Below, one piece after another: positions 51,720 through 59,310 of a stretch of 64,000 nt of DNA. The notes under the pieces were generated by a model, which was given only the letters and a program-made list of their open reading frames with translations, made no database searches and was not told the DNA's origin. This DNA comes from Lachnospiraceae bacterium (lineage in GTDB: Bacteria; Bacillota; Clostridia; Lachnospirales; Lachnospiraceae). Location of the stretch: assembly GCA_009911035.1 (NCBI GenBank), contig QXWO01000017.1:1-64000 (forward strand), given 5' to 3'. Position 1 is the first letter of the stretch; every line of letters begins with the position of its first letter. Position numbers and translations under genes: made by a program.

Positions 51720-52910
51720 ATGTCCCAGCGCGAAGAAAAGAGAAATTTGGAAACGATACCCGTAGGATCGCTTGGCATCATTCCCTTAGAAGGGTGTAAG
51801 TCTCTCGGCCAGAAGGTAGACGACTATCTGGTAAGATGGCGTACCGTCCGTGAAAGCGAGCACAAAGAAAGCCTTGCATTTGCCGGATACCAGAGAGATT
51901 CTTACATTTTAAAGGCCAAAGTCCCCCGTTTCGGCTCCGGCGAGGCAAAAGGAATGATTCTTGAATCTGTCCGCGGCACAGATCTGTACCTTCTCGTAGA
52001 TGTAGCCAACTACAGTCTGACTTACTCCCTGTGCGGCCATGAAAACCATATGTCCCCTGACGATCACTATCAGGATTTAAAGAGGATCATCGCGGCTGTA
52101 GGCGGAAAAGCACGGCGCATCACTGTTATCATGCCTTTTCTTTATGAAAGCAGACAGCATAAAAGAACGGCCAGGGAATCCTTAGACTGTGCCCTTGCCT
52201 TACAGGAAATGGTGCATATGGGTGTGGACAATATCATCACTTTCGACGCCCACGATCCCAGAGTCCAGAACGCCATCCCCCTGCACGGATTTGAAACCGT
52301 GCAGCCTGCGTACCAGTTTATCAAAGGTCTGTTAAAGCATGTAAAGGATCTGCAGATCGATTCCAACCACATGATGGTGATCAGCCCGGACGAGGGCGGC
52401 ATGAGCCGGGCAATCTATATTGCTAACGTGCTTGGCCTTGACATGGGTATGTTCTATAAGCGCAGGGACTATACCCGCGTAGTAAACGGCAGAAATCCTA
52501 TTGTAGCCCACGAATTTTTAGGCTCCTCTGTGGAAGGCAAGGACATGGTCATTATTGACGATATGATTTCTTCCGGGGAAAGTGTTCTTGAGGTTGCTAC
52601 CGCCCTGAAAGAACGCAAAGCACGCAAAATTTTCATCTGCGCTACTTTTGGCTTATTTACCAACGGTCTGGACCGCTTTGACAAGGCCTATGAAAACGGC
52701 ATCATTGACAGGGTGCTTACGACCAATTTAATTTATCAGACCCCGGAACTATTAGAACGGAAATGGTATATTGACTGCGATATGAGCAAATACATTGCAT
52801 ACCTGATTGACACCTTAAACCACGACGCTTCCATCAGCGACCTGCTCAACCCCAACGAGCGTATTCAGGAAGTCGTTGCCAAATATAAAAACGGGGAAGT
52901 CATTAAATAA
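51720..52910 (+). CDS. prs: Ribose-phosphate pyrophosphokinase, long form
   Basis: PRPP synthase homologue of 396 residues; most bacterial enzymes have about 315. Seen: DLYLLVDVANYSLTYSLCGHENHMSPDDHYQDLKRII near 86-122 in place of the usual ATP-site region, ITVIMPFLYESRQHKR near 134-149, NIITFDAHDPRVQNA near 172-186, VISPDEGGMSRAI near 218-230, and the PRPP loop MVIIDDMISSGESVLEV near 274-290. An extra N-terminal segment and insertions account for the length. ATG at 51720 has GAGG six bases upstream and starts eight bases after the helicase-loader stop. A terminator follows at 52938. Confidence 0.92.
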   Translation: MSQREEKRNLETIPVGSLGIIPLEGCKSLGQKVDDYLVRWRTVRESEHKESLAFAGYQRDSYILKAKVPRFGSGEAKGMILESVRGTDLYLLVDVANYSLTYSLCGHENHMSPDDHYQDLKRIIAAVGGKARRITVIMPFLYESRQHKRTARESLDCALALQEMVHMGVDNIITFDAHDPRVQNAIPLHGFETVQPAYQFIKGLLKHVKDLQIDSNHMMVISPDEGGMSRAIYIANVLGLDMGMFYKRRDYTRVVNGRNPIVAHEFLGSSVEGKDMVIIDDMISSGESVLEVATALKERKARKIFICATFGLFTNGLDRFDKAYENGIIDRVLTTNLIYQTPELLERKWYIDCDMSKYIAYLIDTLNHDASISDLLNPNERIQEVVAKYKNGEVIK

Positions 52911-52937
52911 CTCCCCCAACCAATCAGCAAATCACTA

Positions 52938-52967
52938 CAGCCGGAACGGGTAACACCGCTCCGGCTG
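52938..52967 (+). terminator. Terminator after prs
   Basis: Stem cagccgga/tccggctg extended by an inner CGG/CCG pair across one mismatch, six-base loop. AT-rich sequence follows but no clean T run. Confidence 0.6.
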
Positions 52968-53016
52968 ATTATTACAATAAGCTGTCTCGCAAAGCGTGGC
53001 AGCGTTTGTTTTTAAA

Positions 53017-54747
53017 TCATATTGTATATACGTACAGCACATAGGGTGATTTGTCATTTCTGTATGTGCCTGCCAGCGTCAGCCCTTTCTCCTTAGCGTT
53101 GGCCAGCTCAATTCTTGAAAAAATATAGCGCCCTCCAAGTTCTTTAAATGCGTCCACATCAATATAAATATCCCTGTCGGTAACGCTGTAACTCCGGGAG
53201 GCATTGACAATAGACAAATCCGTTCCCGAATACAGATAGGCCCGGGCCCCCCAACTGTCAAAATATTCCCTGCTCTCCTCCACCCGGTCAAGTGCCGGCG
53301 CAATAATTCTGCGGAAAGCCTCCTTATAACTCTGGGAATAAAATCCCAGATACCCATCCAGCGTGGCAATCCCGTTATACTCTAAAACCGCCGGATAAAA
53401 TCCGTACGCCGCGGCCCACTGCCCCTCATATCCGATGTCTTTTTTGGCTTCTTCAAACAGCTCCGCAGAGTAAAATTCCCCAAAATTCAACTGGTCTGTC
53501 TGTGCCCCTTTCAGGTACATATATGCCTGGCTAAAGCAGGTGTGGTACAGATCATTATAGCGGGTCCCTGAAAGCACAATGATAAGCACTGCCCCCAGTG
53601 CCAGCAGATTGGCCAGAACCTCTCCTGCCGCCTTTTTGCTGTCATAGAGACGTTTCAGTGCGAAGAAGAAAGCGGCATACCAGACAAACGGGCTGAAAAA
53701 TACCGTCCGGTTAAACTGCCACCCGGTAAGCGGCGGGCACAGTGCCTCCACAACATTCCTAAAACCTTCCCAGTAATAAATCCCATACACCACGCTGTTA
53801 AAAACAAGCACCAGTGCCAGCAGATTATATACATCCTGGAAAATCCCTTTTATATTTCTGCTCCTGATATAGCTGAAATTCAAATAAAAAAAGTAAAGTA
53901 CACAGACAGGCAGTACCAAAAAGGTATGTACGCTTTCTGCGTGAAACATTCCTTTGGCAAAAACCTCTCCTATAGTTTTCACAATTTCCCCTGCCGTAAA
54001 GCTTCCTGCCTCCATGGTGGTACGGATGGTCACTTCATCCCCCAAAAGCATCGTGCCGAACAGCCGGTACTCACAGACAACACAGCCTGCCGCCAGCACA
54101 ATGACTGCGGCAAGGATCCTTCCGGGAAACTTCCTGTCCTTTGCCCATAGCCAGATAAACGCAGCCGCCATATAGGCCAGGATAAACAGGCCGAAATATG
54201 AAAAGTAAGAAAGAAGGGGATAAAAAAATAATGCCGCATACCATCTTATCCCAGGCTCCCTGTAAATTTTCCTTAAAAGATAAACGGCTAAGGGTATTGA
54301 TGCAAAAGGGATGCCGAAAGCCGGAAACACATTGAGGATACCGTAGGCAAGCCCGGAAAGATAAACCAGCGGCTTATATCTTTCATACCCTTCCCCCAGC
54401 ACATCTCCTGCCAGCCAAATGCAGGAAAGCAGAGCAATCACAATTTTAAGCAGATACCCGGCAATATACGCCGGATATGCCGGAAGGATCATGTACAGCA
54501 TGGTATATAAAGAAAATTCCGCCGGAAGAGTGTCCCTGCTGATTCCTCCAAGGAACGGCACATCCACCCCATGGCGCCAGAAAGTCCCCGTATTTTTCAT
54601 CATCTGAAATTGGGGAATAAAAAGATCCAGGTTGTCATGAACCGCAATGACGCTTTGTTCCCCACAAAGAAAAAATACCAGCCCGGCAGACAGGATAAAT
54701 CCAAATACAATAAACAGATACCAGCGCGAAACCAGCTTTCTCAACAT
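53017..54747 (-). CDS. DUF6044/YkoS-like multi-span membrane protein
   Basis: A protein of 576 residues with about 11-12 membrane helices in residues 10-405 and a C-terminal extracytoplasmic domain of about 165 residues (QTDQLNFGEFYSAELFEEAK, then IDVDAFKELGGRYIFSR). The first extracytoplasmic loop holds VIAVHDNLDLFIPQFQMM near 33-50, an acidic motif typical of YfhO/DUF6044-type and GT-C proteins. GGAGG lies four bases before the ATG, which overlaps the GT2 stop by seven bases. In B. subtilis ykoT (GT2) and ykoS are similarly paired, supporting a lipid-linked sugar-dependent surface glycosylation role (inference). Activity unproven. Confidence 0.72.
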   Translation of the reverse strand: MLRKLVSRWYLFIVFGFILSAGLVFFLCGEQSVIAVHDNLDLFIPQFQMMKNTGTFWRHGVDVPFLGGISRDTLPAEFSLYTMLYMILPAYPAYIAGYLLKIVIALLSCIWLAGDVLGEGYERYKPLVYLSGLAYGILNVFPAFGIPFASIPLAVYLLRKIYREPGIRWYAALFFYPLLSYFSYFGLFILAYMAAAFIWLWAKDRKFPGRILAAVIVLAAGCVVCEYRLFGTMLLGDEVTIRTTMEAGSFTAGEIVKTIGEVFAKGMFHAESVHTFLVLPVCVLYFFYLNFSYIRSRNIKGIFQDVYNLLALVLVFNSVVYGIYYWEGFRNVVEALCPPLTGWQFNRTVFFSPFVWYAAFFFALKRLYDSKKAAGEVLANLLALGAVLIIVLSGTRYNDLYHTCFSQAYMYLKGAQTDQLNFGEFYSAELFEEAKKDIGYEGQWAAAYGFYPAVLEYNGIATLDGYLGFYSQSYKEAFRRIIAPALDRVEESREYFDSWGARAYLYSGTDLSIVNASRSYSVTDRDIYIDVDAFKELGGRYIFSRIELANAKEKGLTLAGTYRNDKSPYVLYVYTI

Positions 54748-55694
54748 TCTTCCTCCTGCTTCGCCTTACGTTTTTCTTTTTCGCACACAAGGGTAAGGCG
54801 GTACTCAAAGTCCCTTCGGTTCTTCATTGCCATATTGGACAGGATAAGCCCCGCAAAGAAAGACTGTATCGCTGCCATCACTACAAATCCGCAGACGATT
54901 AGAGTTGGGAACTTGAGCACCAGCCCCGTTCTTAAATACTCTAAAAGTACCGGAATAAAAAATAACAGCGCTATGGCCGTGAGAACCAGCGACAAAATAC
55001 TGAAAAACCCAAAAGGCTTATAATCCCGGTAAAGTCTGAAAATCGTACCAAGAACCCGGAATCCGTCGGAATAGGTATTTAACTTGGATACGCTGCCCTC
55101 GGGCCTGTCCCTGTATTCCACAATCACATTTTCTATCTGCATATGGTTATATACTGCATGAATCGTCATCTCCGTCTCTATCTCAAATCCCTTTGACAGA
55201 ACCGGAAAGGTCTTTACGAACCCGTAGCTGAATGCACGGAATCCTGTCATAATATCCTTGATCTCACAGCCAAACAGATGATTAATGCTGGCTCGCACCA
55301 GAGAATTCCCCAGGTTGTGGAAGGGCCGCTTATTTTCCTCAAAATACGTGGAGGAAAGACGATCCCCCACCACCATATCCGCATTGCGGCAGAGCACCTT
55401 TTCCACCATCTTCGGCGCAAATTCCATAGGGTAAGTGTCATCCCCGTCTACCATAATATAACATTGGGCCTCGATCTCCCGGAACATCCGCCGGATAACA
55501 TTTCCCTTGCCCTGCATATACTCATCACGCACAACCGCCCCTTCCTCTCTGGCGATCCGGGCAGTCTGGTCTGTGGAATTATTATCGTATACATAAATCA
55601 CTGCCTCCGGCAGGGCCGCCTTCGCATCCCTGATAACCTTGGCAATGGTTTTTTCCTCATTATAACATGGGATCAAAACTGCAATCTTGTCCAT
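54741..55694 (-). CDS. GT2 polyprenyl-phosphate glycosyltransferase (YkoT/DPM1-like)
   Basis: GT2 enzyme of 317 residues with two C-terminal membrane helices (about 230-255 and 265-290). Seen: IAVLIPCYNEEKTIAKVI near 3-20, YDNNSTDQTARIAREEG near 35-51, GKGNVIRRMFREI, the DXD-type MVDGDDTYP near 76-84, and EYRDRPEGSVSKLNTYSDGF near 195-214. GAGG lies eight bases before the ATG. Predicted to make an undecaprenyl-phosphate sugar used by the adjacent YkoS-like membrane protein. Promoter at 55749-55777. Confidence 0.88.
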   Translation of the reverse strand: MDKIAVLIPCYNEEKTIAKVIRDAKAALPEAVIYVYDNNSTDQTARIAREEGAVVRDEYMQGKGNVIRRMFREIEAQCYIMVDGDDTYPMEFAPKMVEKVLCRNADMVVGDRLSSTYFEENKRPFHNLGNSLVRASINHLFGCEIKDIMTGFRAFSYGFVKTFPVLSKGFEIETEMTIHAVYNHMQIENVIVEYRDRPEGSVSKLNTYSDGFRVLGTIFRLYRDYKPFGFFSILSLVLTAIALLFFIPVLLEYLRTGLVLKFPTLIVCGFVVMAAIQSFFAGLILSNMAMKNRRDFEYRLTLVCEKEKRKAKQEEEC

Positions 55695-55748
55695 AAATAT
55701 TTCCTCTTCTTCTCTGCAATTACAAATTTTTTTCGTACTGATTTTACC

Positions 55749-55777
55749 ATTTTATCAGAGATTAGGCACAAAGTCCA
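55749..55777 (-). promoter_or_regulatory. Promoter of the GT2/YkoS-like pair
   Basis: Minus strand TGGACT (55777-55772), a 17-base spacer ending in TGA, then TAAAAT (55754-55749); leader about 48 bases. Confidence 0.65.
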
Positions 55778-55817
55778 GAAATACCCAAATATGGCCGTCG
55801 CATTATTGATTCAGCCC

Positions 55818-55846
55818 TTGCCAAAATCCAGTTCATCCTTTATACT
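55818..55846 (+). promoter_or_regulatory. Promoter of plsC
   Basis: TTGCCA (55818-55823), a 17-base spacer and TATACT (55841-55846); start near 55853. This places an earlier in-frame ATG at 55851 at or before the transcript start and supports ATG 55887. Confidence 0.7.
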
Positions 55847-55886
55847 TAATATGCTTTTATTTACCAAAAAAGGAATTGAAACGAAC

Positions 55887-56627
55887 ATGATTAGAATTAT
55901 TTTAGTTGCCCTCTTTGTCATCTTATTTTTAGTTTTGAGCATTCCCCTGTTGATTGCAGAGTGGATAATCGGAAAGTACAATATAGACTTAAAGAACAGA
56001 AGTTCTCTGGCTATCGTAAACTGGGCCTTCCGGGTGTGTCTGTTTTTAACAGGTGCGGAGATTATCGTGAAGGGGGAAGAAAATGTCCCCAGGGATGTGC
56101 CTGTTTTGTATATCGGCAATCACAGAAGTTATTTTGATATTCTGATTACTTATGTAAGGGTTCCCCGTCCCACCGGTTACATTGCCAAAAAGGAAATGTT
56201 AAGATGGCCTCTCCTTGTAAACTGGATGCGGAATCTCCACTGCCTTTTTCTTGACAGGAATGATCTCAAGCAGGGGCTTAAGACTATCCTTACCGCCATT
56301 GACAAAATAAAATCCGGTATTTCCATCTGTATTTTCCCGGAAGGTACCAGAAATAAGGTGAACCATACCTTTATGGAGTTCCATGAAGGCAGCTTTAAGA
56401 TCGCTGCCAAGACCGGATGCCCCATTATTCCCATGACGCTTTACAATTCTGCGGATATTTTTGAGGATCACCTGCCCAAAATCAAAAAGACCCGTGTCAT
56501 TCTGGAATACGGAAAGCCTGTTTATATGAAAGATTTATCTAAAGAGGAGCAGAAAAGAATCGGTGCTTATACACAGAAAATTATCGAAGATACATACTTT
56601 AAGATCAAAGAAGAAGCAGGTTTTTAG
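55887..56627 (+). CDS. plsC: 1-acyl-sn-glycerol-3-phosphate acyltransferase
   Basis: Membrane-anchored PlsC-type acyltransferase of 246 residues making phosphatidic acid. Seen: an N-terminal hydrophobic helix (IRIILVALFVILFLVLSIPLLI), the catalytic HX4D in YIGNHRSYFDILI near 76-88, FLDRNDLKQGLK near 117-128, and the substrate-binding FPEGTRNKV near 151-159, then GCPIIPMTL. AGGA lies about 12 bases before ATG 55887, a loose spacing, but the promoter at 55818 fixes the start region. A hairpin overlapping the stop ends the gene. Confidence 0.93.
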   Translation: MIRIILVALFVILFLVLSIPLLIAEWIIGKYNIDLKNRSSLAIVNWAFRVCLFLTGAEIIVKGEENVPRDVPVLYIGNHRSYFDILITYVRVPRPTGYIAKKEMLRWPLLVNWMRNLHCLFLDRNDLKQGLKTILTAIDKIKSGISICIFPEGTRNKVNHTFMEFHEGSFKIAAKTGCPIIPMTLYNSADIFEDHLPKIKKTRVILEYGKPVYMKDLSKEEQKRIGAYTQKIIEDTYFKIKEEAGF

Positions 56628-56637
56628 CCTGCTTCTT
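56611..56637. terminator. Terminator between plsC and murF
   Basis: Ten-base perfect stem aagaagcagg/cctgcttctt with a seven-base loop that contains the plsC stop codon. It lies between convergent plsC and murF and may serve both. Confidence 0.65.
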
Positions 56638-56659
56638 TGGTTCCTGCTGTGTGAATAAG

Positions 56660-58078
56660 CTAACTATAGTTCTTTAAAAATTCCACAGCCTTTTCAAACT
56701 GCATCCCATGAGAAGCTTTCACAAGCACAGTGTCTCCTTTTTTAAGAATACCGGGCAGTCCTTCCAGCATAGCTTCCCTTGTATCAAAATAATAGATTTC
56801 CGTTTTTCTTCCACTCCCTGCGGCCTTATTTTTTTCCACAGCCGCTTCATACATATTCCGGGAGAGAGTTCCCGTGCAGACCAGCACCTCAATTCCCTTT
56901 TCCACCACATAGGCCCCGGTTTCGGCATGCAGTTCCTTTTCATTTACCCCAAGCTCAAACATATCCCCCAGCACTGCTACCCTTCTGCCAAGAGCCATGG
57001 CCAGCAGATCAACAGCCGCCCGCATGGAGGCCGGGTTGGCGTTGTAACAATCGTCTATCAGTGTGCAGAAAGGCAGGGAAAGGACGTTGCTTCTGCCGCT
57101 GACGGTTTTTGCCTCTGCAATTCCCCGGCGGATCTCCTGCACGCTAAGTCCCATCTGCATCCCCACTCCTACTGCGGCCAGAGCATCTGTTACCATATGA
57201 ATTCCCGGAAGCGGAATCTCTATGGGAAATACTTCAAGGTTTCCATGGACAACCACATTTGTCCCGAAAAGACCTTTGCTTAAAACATCCGAACCATAGA
57301 TTTCATTGACAGGGCTCATTCCGAAATGAACGGGCTTACGTTTTCCTGTTTTCCCTATACGGCGCAGCATATCGTCATCACCGTTTACAAACACATATCC
57401 GTCCGGGTTCATGTAGTCAAAAATCTCCGATTTTGCTTGTAGAATCCCTTCCCTTGAGCCCAGATTTTCCAAATGGCACTGGCCGATATTGGTCATCACG
57501 CAAATGTCAGGCCGTGCAATTTTACTTAAGCGGTGCATCTCTCCGAAACCGCTGATTCCCATTTCCAGCACGGCAATCTGATGTTCCTCCCGGATGGACA
57601 GTACCGTAAGGGGAAGCCCCACTTCATTGTTAAAATTGCCCTGGGTTTTCAAAACATGATACTTCATGGAAAGCACGGAGGCTATCAGTTCTTTGGTGCT
57701 GGTTTTCCCTACACTTCCTGTAATTCCAACCACCCAGATGTCAAGTTGCTGTCTGTAGTATCCTGCAATGTCCTTCAAAGCCTTGAAGGAATCCTCCACC
57801 AAAATATATGGGATTCCGACATGCTCCGGTGCTTCCTCACAGACCACACCCAACGCACCTTTTTCCGCAACCGCCGGGATAAAGGTATGGCCGTCCACCC
57901 GCTCGCCTCTGGTGGCAATAAATATGCCGCCCGGTTCTATTTTCCGGGAATCAATTACCACACAGGAAGCTTCTTCCTGCCCCGGCGCTTTTTCTTCCGT
58001 CTGTACCGCTCCATACAACGTACCCTTACAGGCTTTCGCTATATTTTCCAAAGTCATATTTTTCATATTTATACCCAT
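56660..58078 (-). CDS. murF: UDP-MurNAc-tripeptide-D-Ala-D-Ala ligase
   Basis: Cytoplasmic Mur ligase of about 472 residues adding D-Ala-D-Ala to UDP-MurNAc-tripeptide. Seen: MTLENIAKACKGTLYG at the conserved N terminus, VVIDSRKIEPGGIFIATRGERVDGHTFI near 36-63, P-loop VGITGSVGKTSTKELIASVL near 116-135, VLEMGISGFGEMHRL near 175-189, and DDCYNANPASMRAAVDLL near 337-354. I start at 58078 (GGGA five bases upstream); ATG at 58066 is possible, and the frame is open further upstream without a site. It follows ddl by 65 bases, a natural pair since Ddl makes its substrate. A strong hairpin lies just before the start. Confidence 0.95.
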   Translation of the reverse strand: MGINMKNMTLENIAKACKGTLYGAVQTEEKAPGQEEASCVVIDSRKIEPGGIFIATRGERVDGHTFIPAVAEKGALGVVCEEAPEHVGIPYILVEDSFKALKDIAGYYRQQLDIWVVGITGSVGKTSTKELIASVLSMKYHVLKTQGNFNNEVGLPLTVLSIREEHQIAVLEMGISGFGEMHRLSKIARPDICVMTNIGQCHLENLGSREGILQAKSEIFDYMNPDGYVFVNGDDDMLRRIGKTGKRKPVHFGMSPVNEIYGSDVLSKGLFGTNVVVHGNLEVFPIEIPLPGIHMVTDALAAVGVGMQMGLSVQEIRRGIAEAKTVSGRSNVLSLPFCTLIDDCYNANPASMRAAVDLLAMALGRRVAVLGDMFELGVNEKELHAETGAYVVEKGIEVLVCTGTLSRNMYEAAVEKNKAAGSGRKTEIYYFDTREAMLEGLPGILKKGDTVLVKASHGMQFEKAVEFLKNYS

Positions 58079-58082
58079 GCCT

Positions 58083-58111
58083 TTCCCGCATGGGCCCTTC
58101 CCATGCGGGAA
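58083..58111 (-). promoter_or_regulatory. Hairpin directly before the murF start
   Basis: Twelve-base perfect stem ttcccgcatggg/cccatgcgggaa with a five-base loop, ending four bases before the murF ATG. Its 3' arm (gcgggaa) contains the purine-rich murF ribosome-binding region, so it could limit murF translation. There is no T tract, so a simple terminator is less likely. Confidence 0.5.
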
Positions 58112-58143
58112 TAGGCCCAGAGTGTGTTTCAAAATTCATTTCC

Positions 58144-59202
58144 CTAATCTGCCTTGCTTTTACGCTTCTTTAAGGCTGCATCCAGAATCTCCTCACATAA
58201 TTCCCCAAAGCTCATTCCCACTGCCGCAGCCTCCTGGGGAAGCAGGGAGGTAGGGGTCATGCCCGGAAGGGTATTGGCTTCCAGACAGAAAACCTCCCCT
58301 TCCCTGTTCATCATGAAATCCATTCTGGCATAATTTTTCAGCCGCAGGGCCGCAAATGCTTTCTCTGCATACATCTGAAGCTCACGGGTCTTTTCCGGTG
58401 AAATATGAGCCGGACAGGTTTCAATAGTTGAGCCCGGCTGATATTTATTTTTATAATCATAAAATCCCTTAAGAGGCGCAATCTCTATGACAGGAAGTGC
58501 TTTCCCGTCCATAACTCCCACGGAAAATTCGCGCCCGTCAATATACTGCTCCACAATCACTTCGTCGTCATATTTAAATGCTTCCGCCAGCGCGCTGCCG
58601 TACCCGCTCTCATCCATGGCAATGCCCACGCCAACGCTGGAACCGCCGCAGCATGCCTTTACAATACAGGGAAAAGGCACGCTTTCTTCCTGCATCTGCC
58701 CCTTTTTCAAACGGATCCCGGCCGGGGCCGGAATATGATGATATGCAAACAGTTCTTTTGCTATCCCTTTGTCCATAGCCAGTGCAGAACTTACATAGTC
58801 TGTACCCGTATATGTAATCCCCAAAAGATCAAAACATGCCTGTATCTTTCCATTTTCCCCGTTTTCTCCATGGAGAGCCATAAATACCGCGTCGGCCGCC
58901 TGGCAAAGTTTAATGACATTGGGTCCGAAAAAGTTTTTATCTCCGTCGTGGCGCATAGCCTTGATCTGGGATATATCGGGATTTTCCTCTGTAATGGTTC
59001 CCAGCTCGCCCGCCCAGTCTTTTTCCTCTTCAAAAATATTGCTAAAGTTTCCGCCCCTTAGCTCCCCATCATATCCCAGATACACATCCAGAAGCACTGC
59101 CTGATGCCCCCGCTCTTTTAAAGCGCGGTATATCATCGTCCCTGAACTTAAGGACACATCCCTCTCTGTACTGATTCCGCCAGCCAACACAACAATTTTC
59201 AT
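58144..59202 (-). CDS. ddl: D-alanine-D-alanine ligase
   Basis: ATP-grasp enzyme of 352 residues making D-Ala-D-Ala for peptidoglycan. Seen: KIVVLAGGISTERDVSLSSGTMIYRAL near 2-28, VFMALHGENGENGKIQACFDLLGITYTG near 109-136 with the conserved HGxxGE, MDKGIAKELF, FPCIVKACCGGSSVGVGIA near 177-195, EQYIDGREFSVGVMDG near 217-232 and FCLEANTLPGMTPTSLLPQEAAAVGMSF near 307-334. AGGAGG lies six bases before the ATG. Upstream of murF. The SSVG and NTLPG motifs suggest D-Ala rather than D-Lac terminal specificity, but a Tyr/Phe check needs alignment. Confidence 0.95.
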   Translation of the reverse strand: MKIVVLAGGISTERDVSLSSGTMIYRALKERGHQAVLLDVYLGYDGELRGGNFSNIFEEEKDWAGELGTITEENPDISQIKAMRHDGDKNFFGPNVIKLCQAADAVFMALHGENGENGKIQACFDLLGITYTGTDYVSSALAMDKGIAKELFAYHHIPAPAGIRLKKGQMQEESVPFPCIVKACCGGSSVGVGIAMDESGYGSALAEAFKYDDEVIVEQYIDGREFSVGVMDGKALPVIEIAPLKGFYDYKNKYQPGSTIETCPAHISPEKTRELQMYAEKAFAALRLKNYARMDFMMNREGEVFCLEANTLPGMTPTSLLPQEAAAVGMSFGELCEEILDAALKKRKSKAD

Positions 59203-59310
59203 ATCCTGCCTCCTGCCCTTTGCCGATCATCCATATTTTACCTAACCGACTTCCCTTTTCCTACTACCTTACCGCAATGTTCTCCATAACAAAACCGGAT
59301 ATCCTGCCTC

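Noticed and set aside
55278-55886. Long upstream extension of the plsC frame
   Set aside because: It lies opposite the GT2 gene and upstream of the plsC promoter; the conserved protein begins at 55887.
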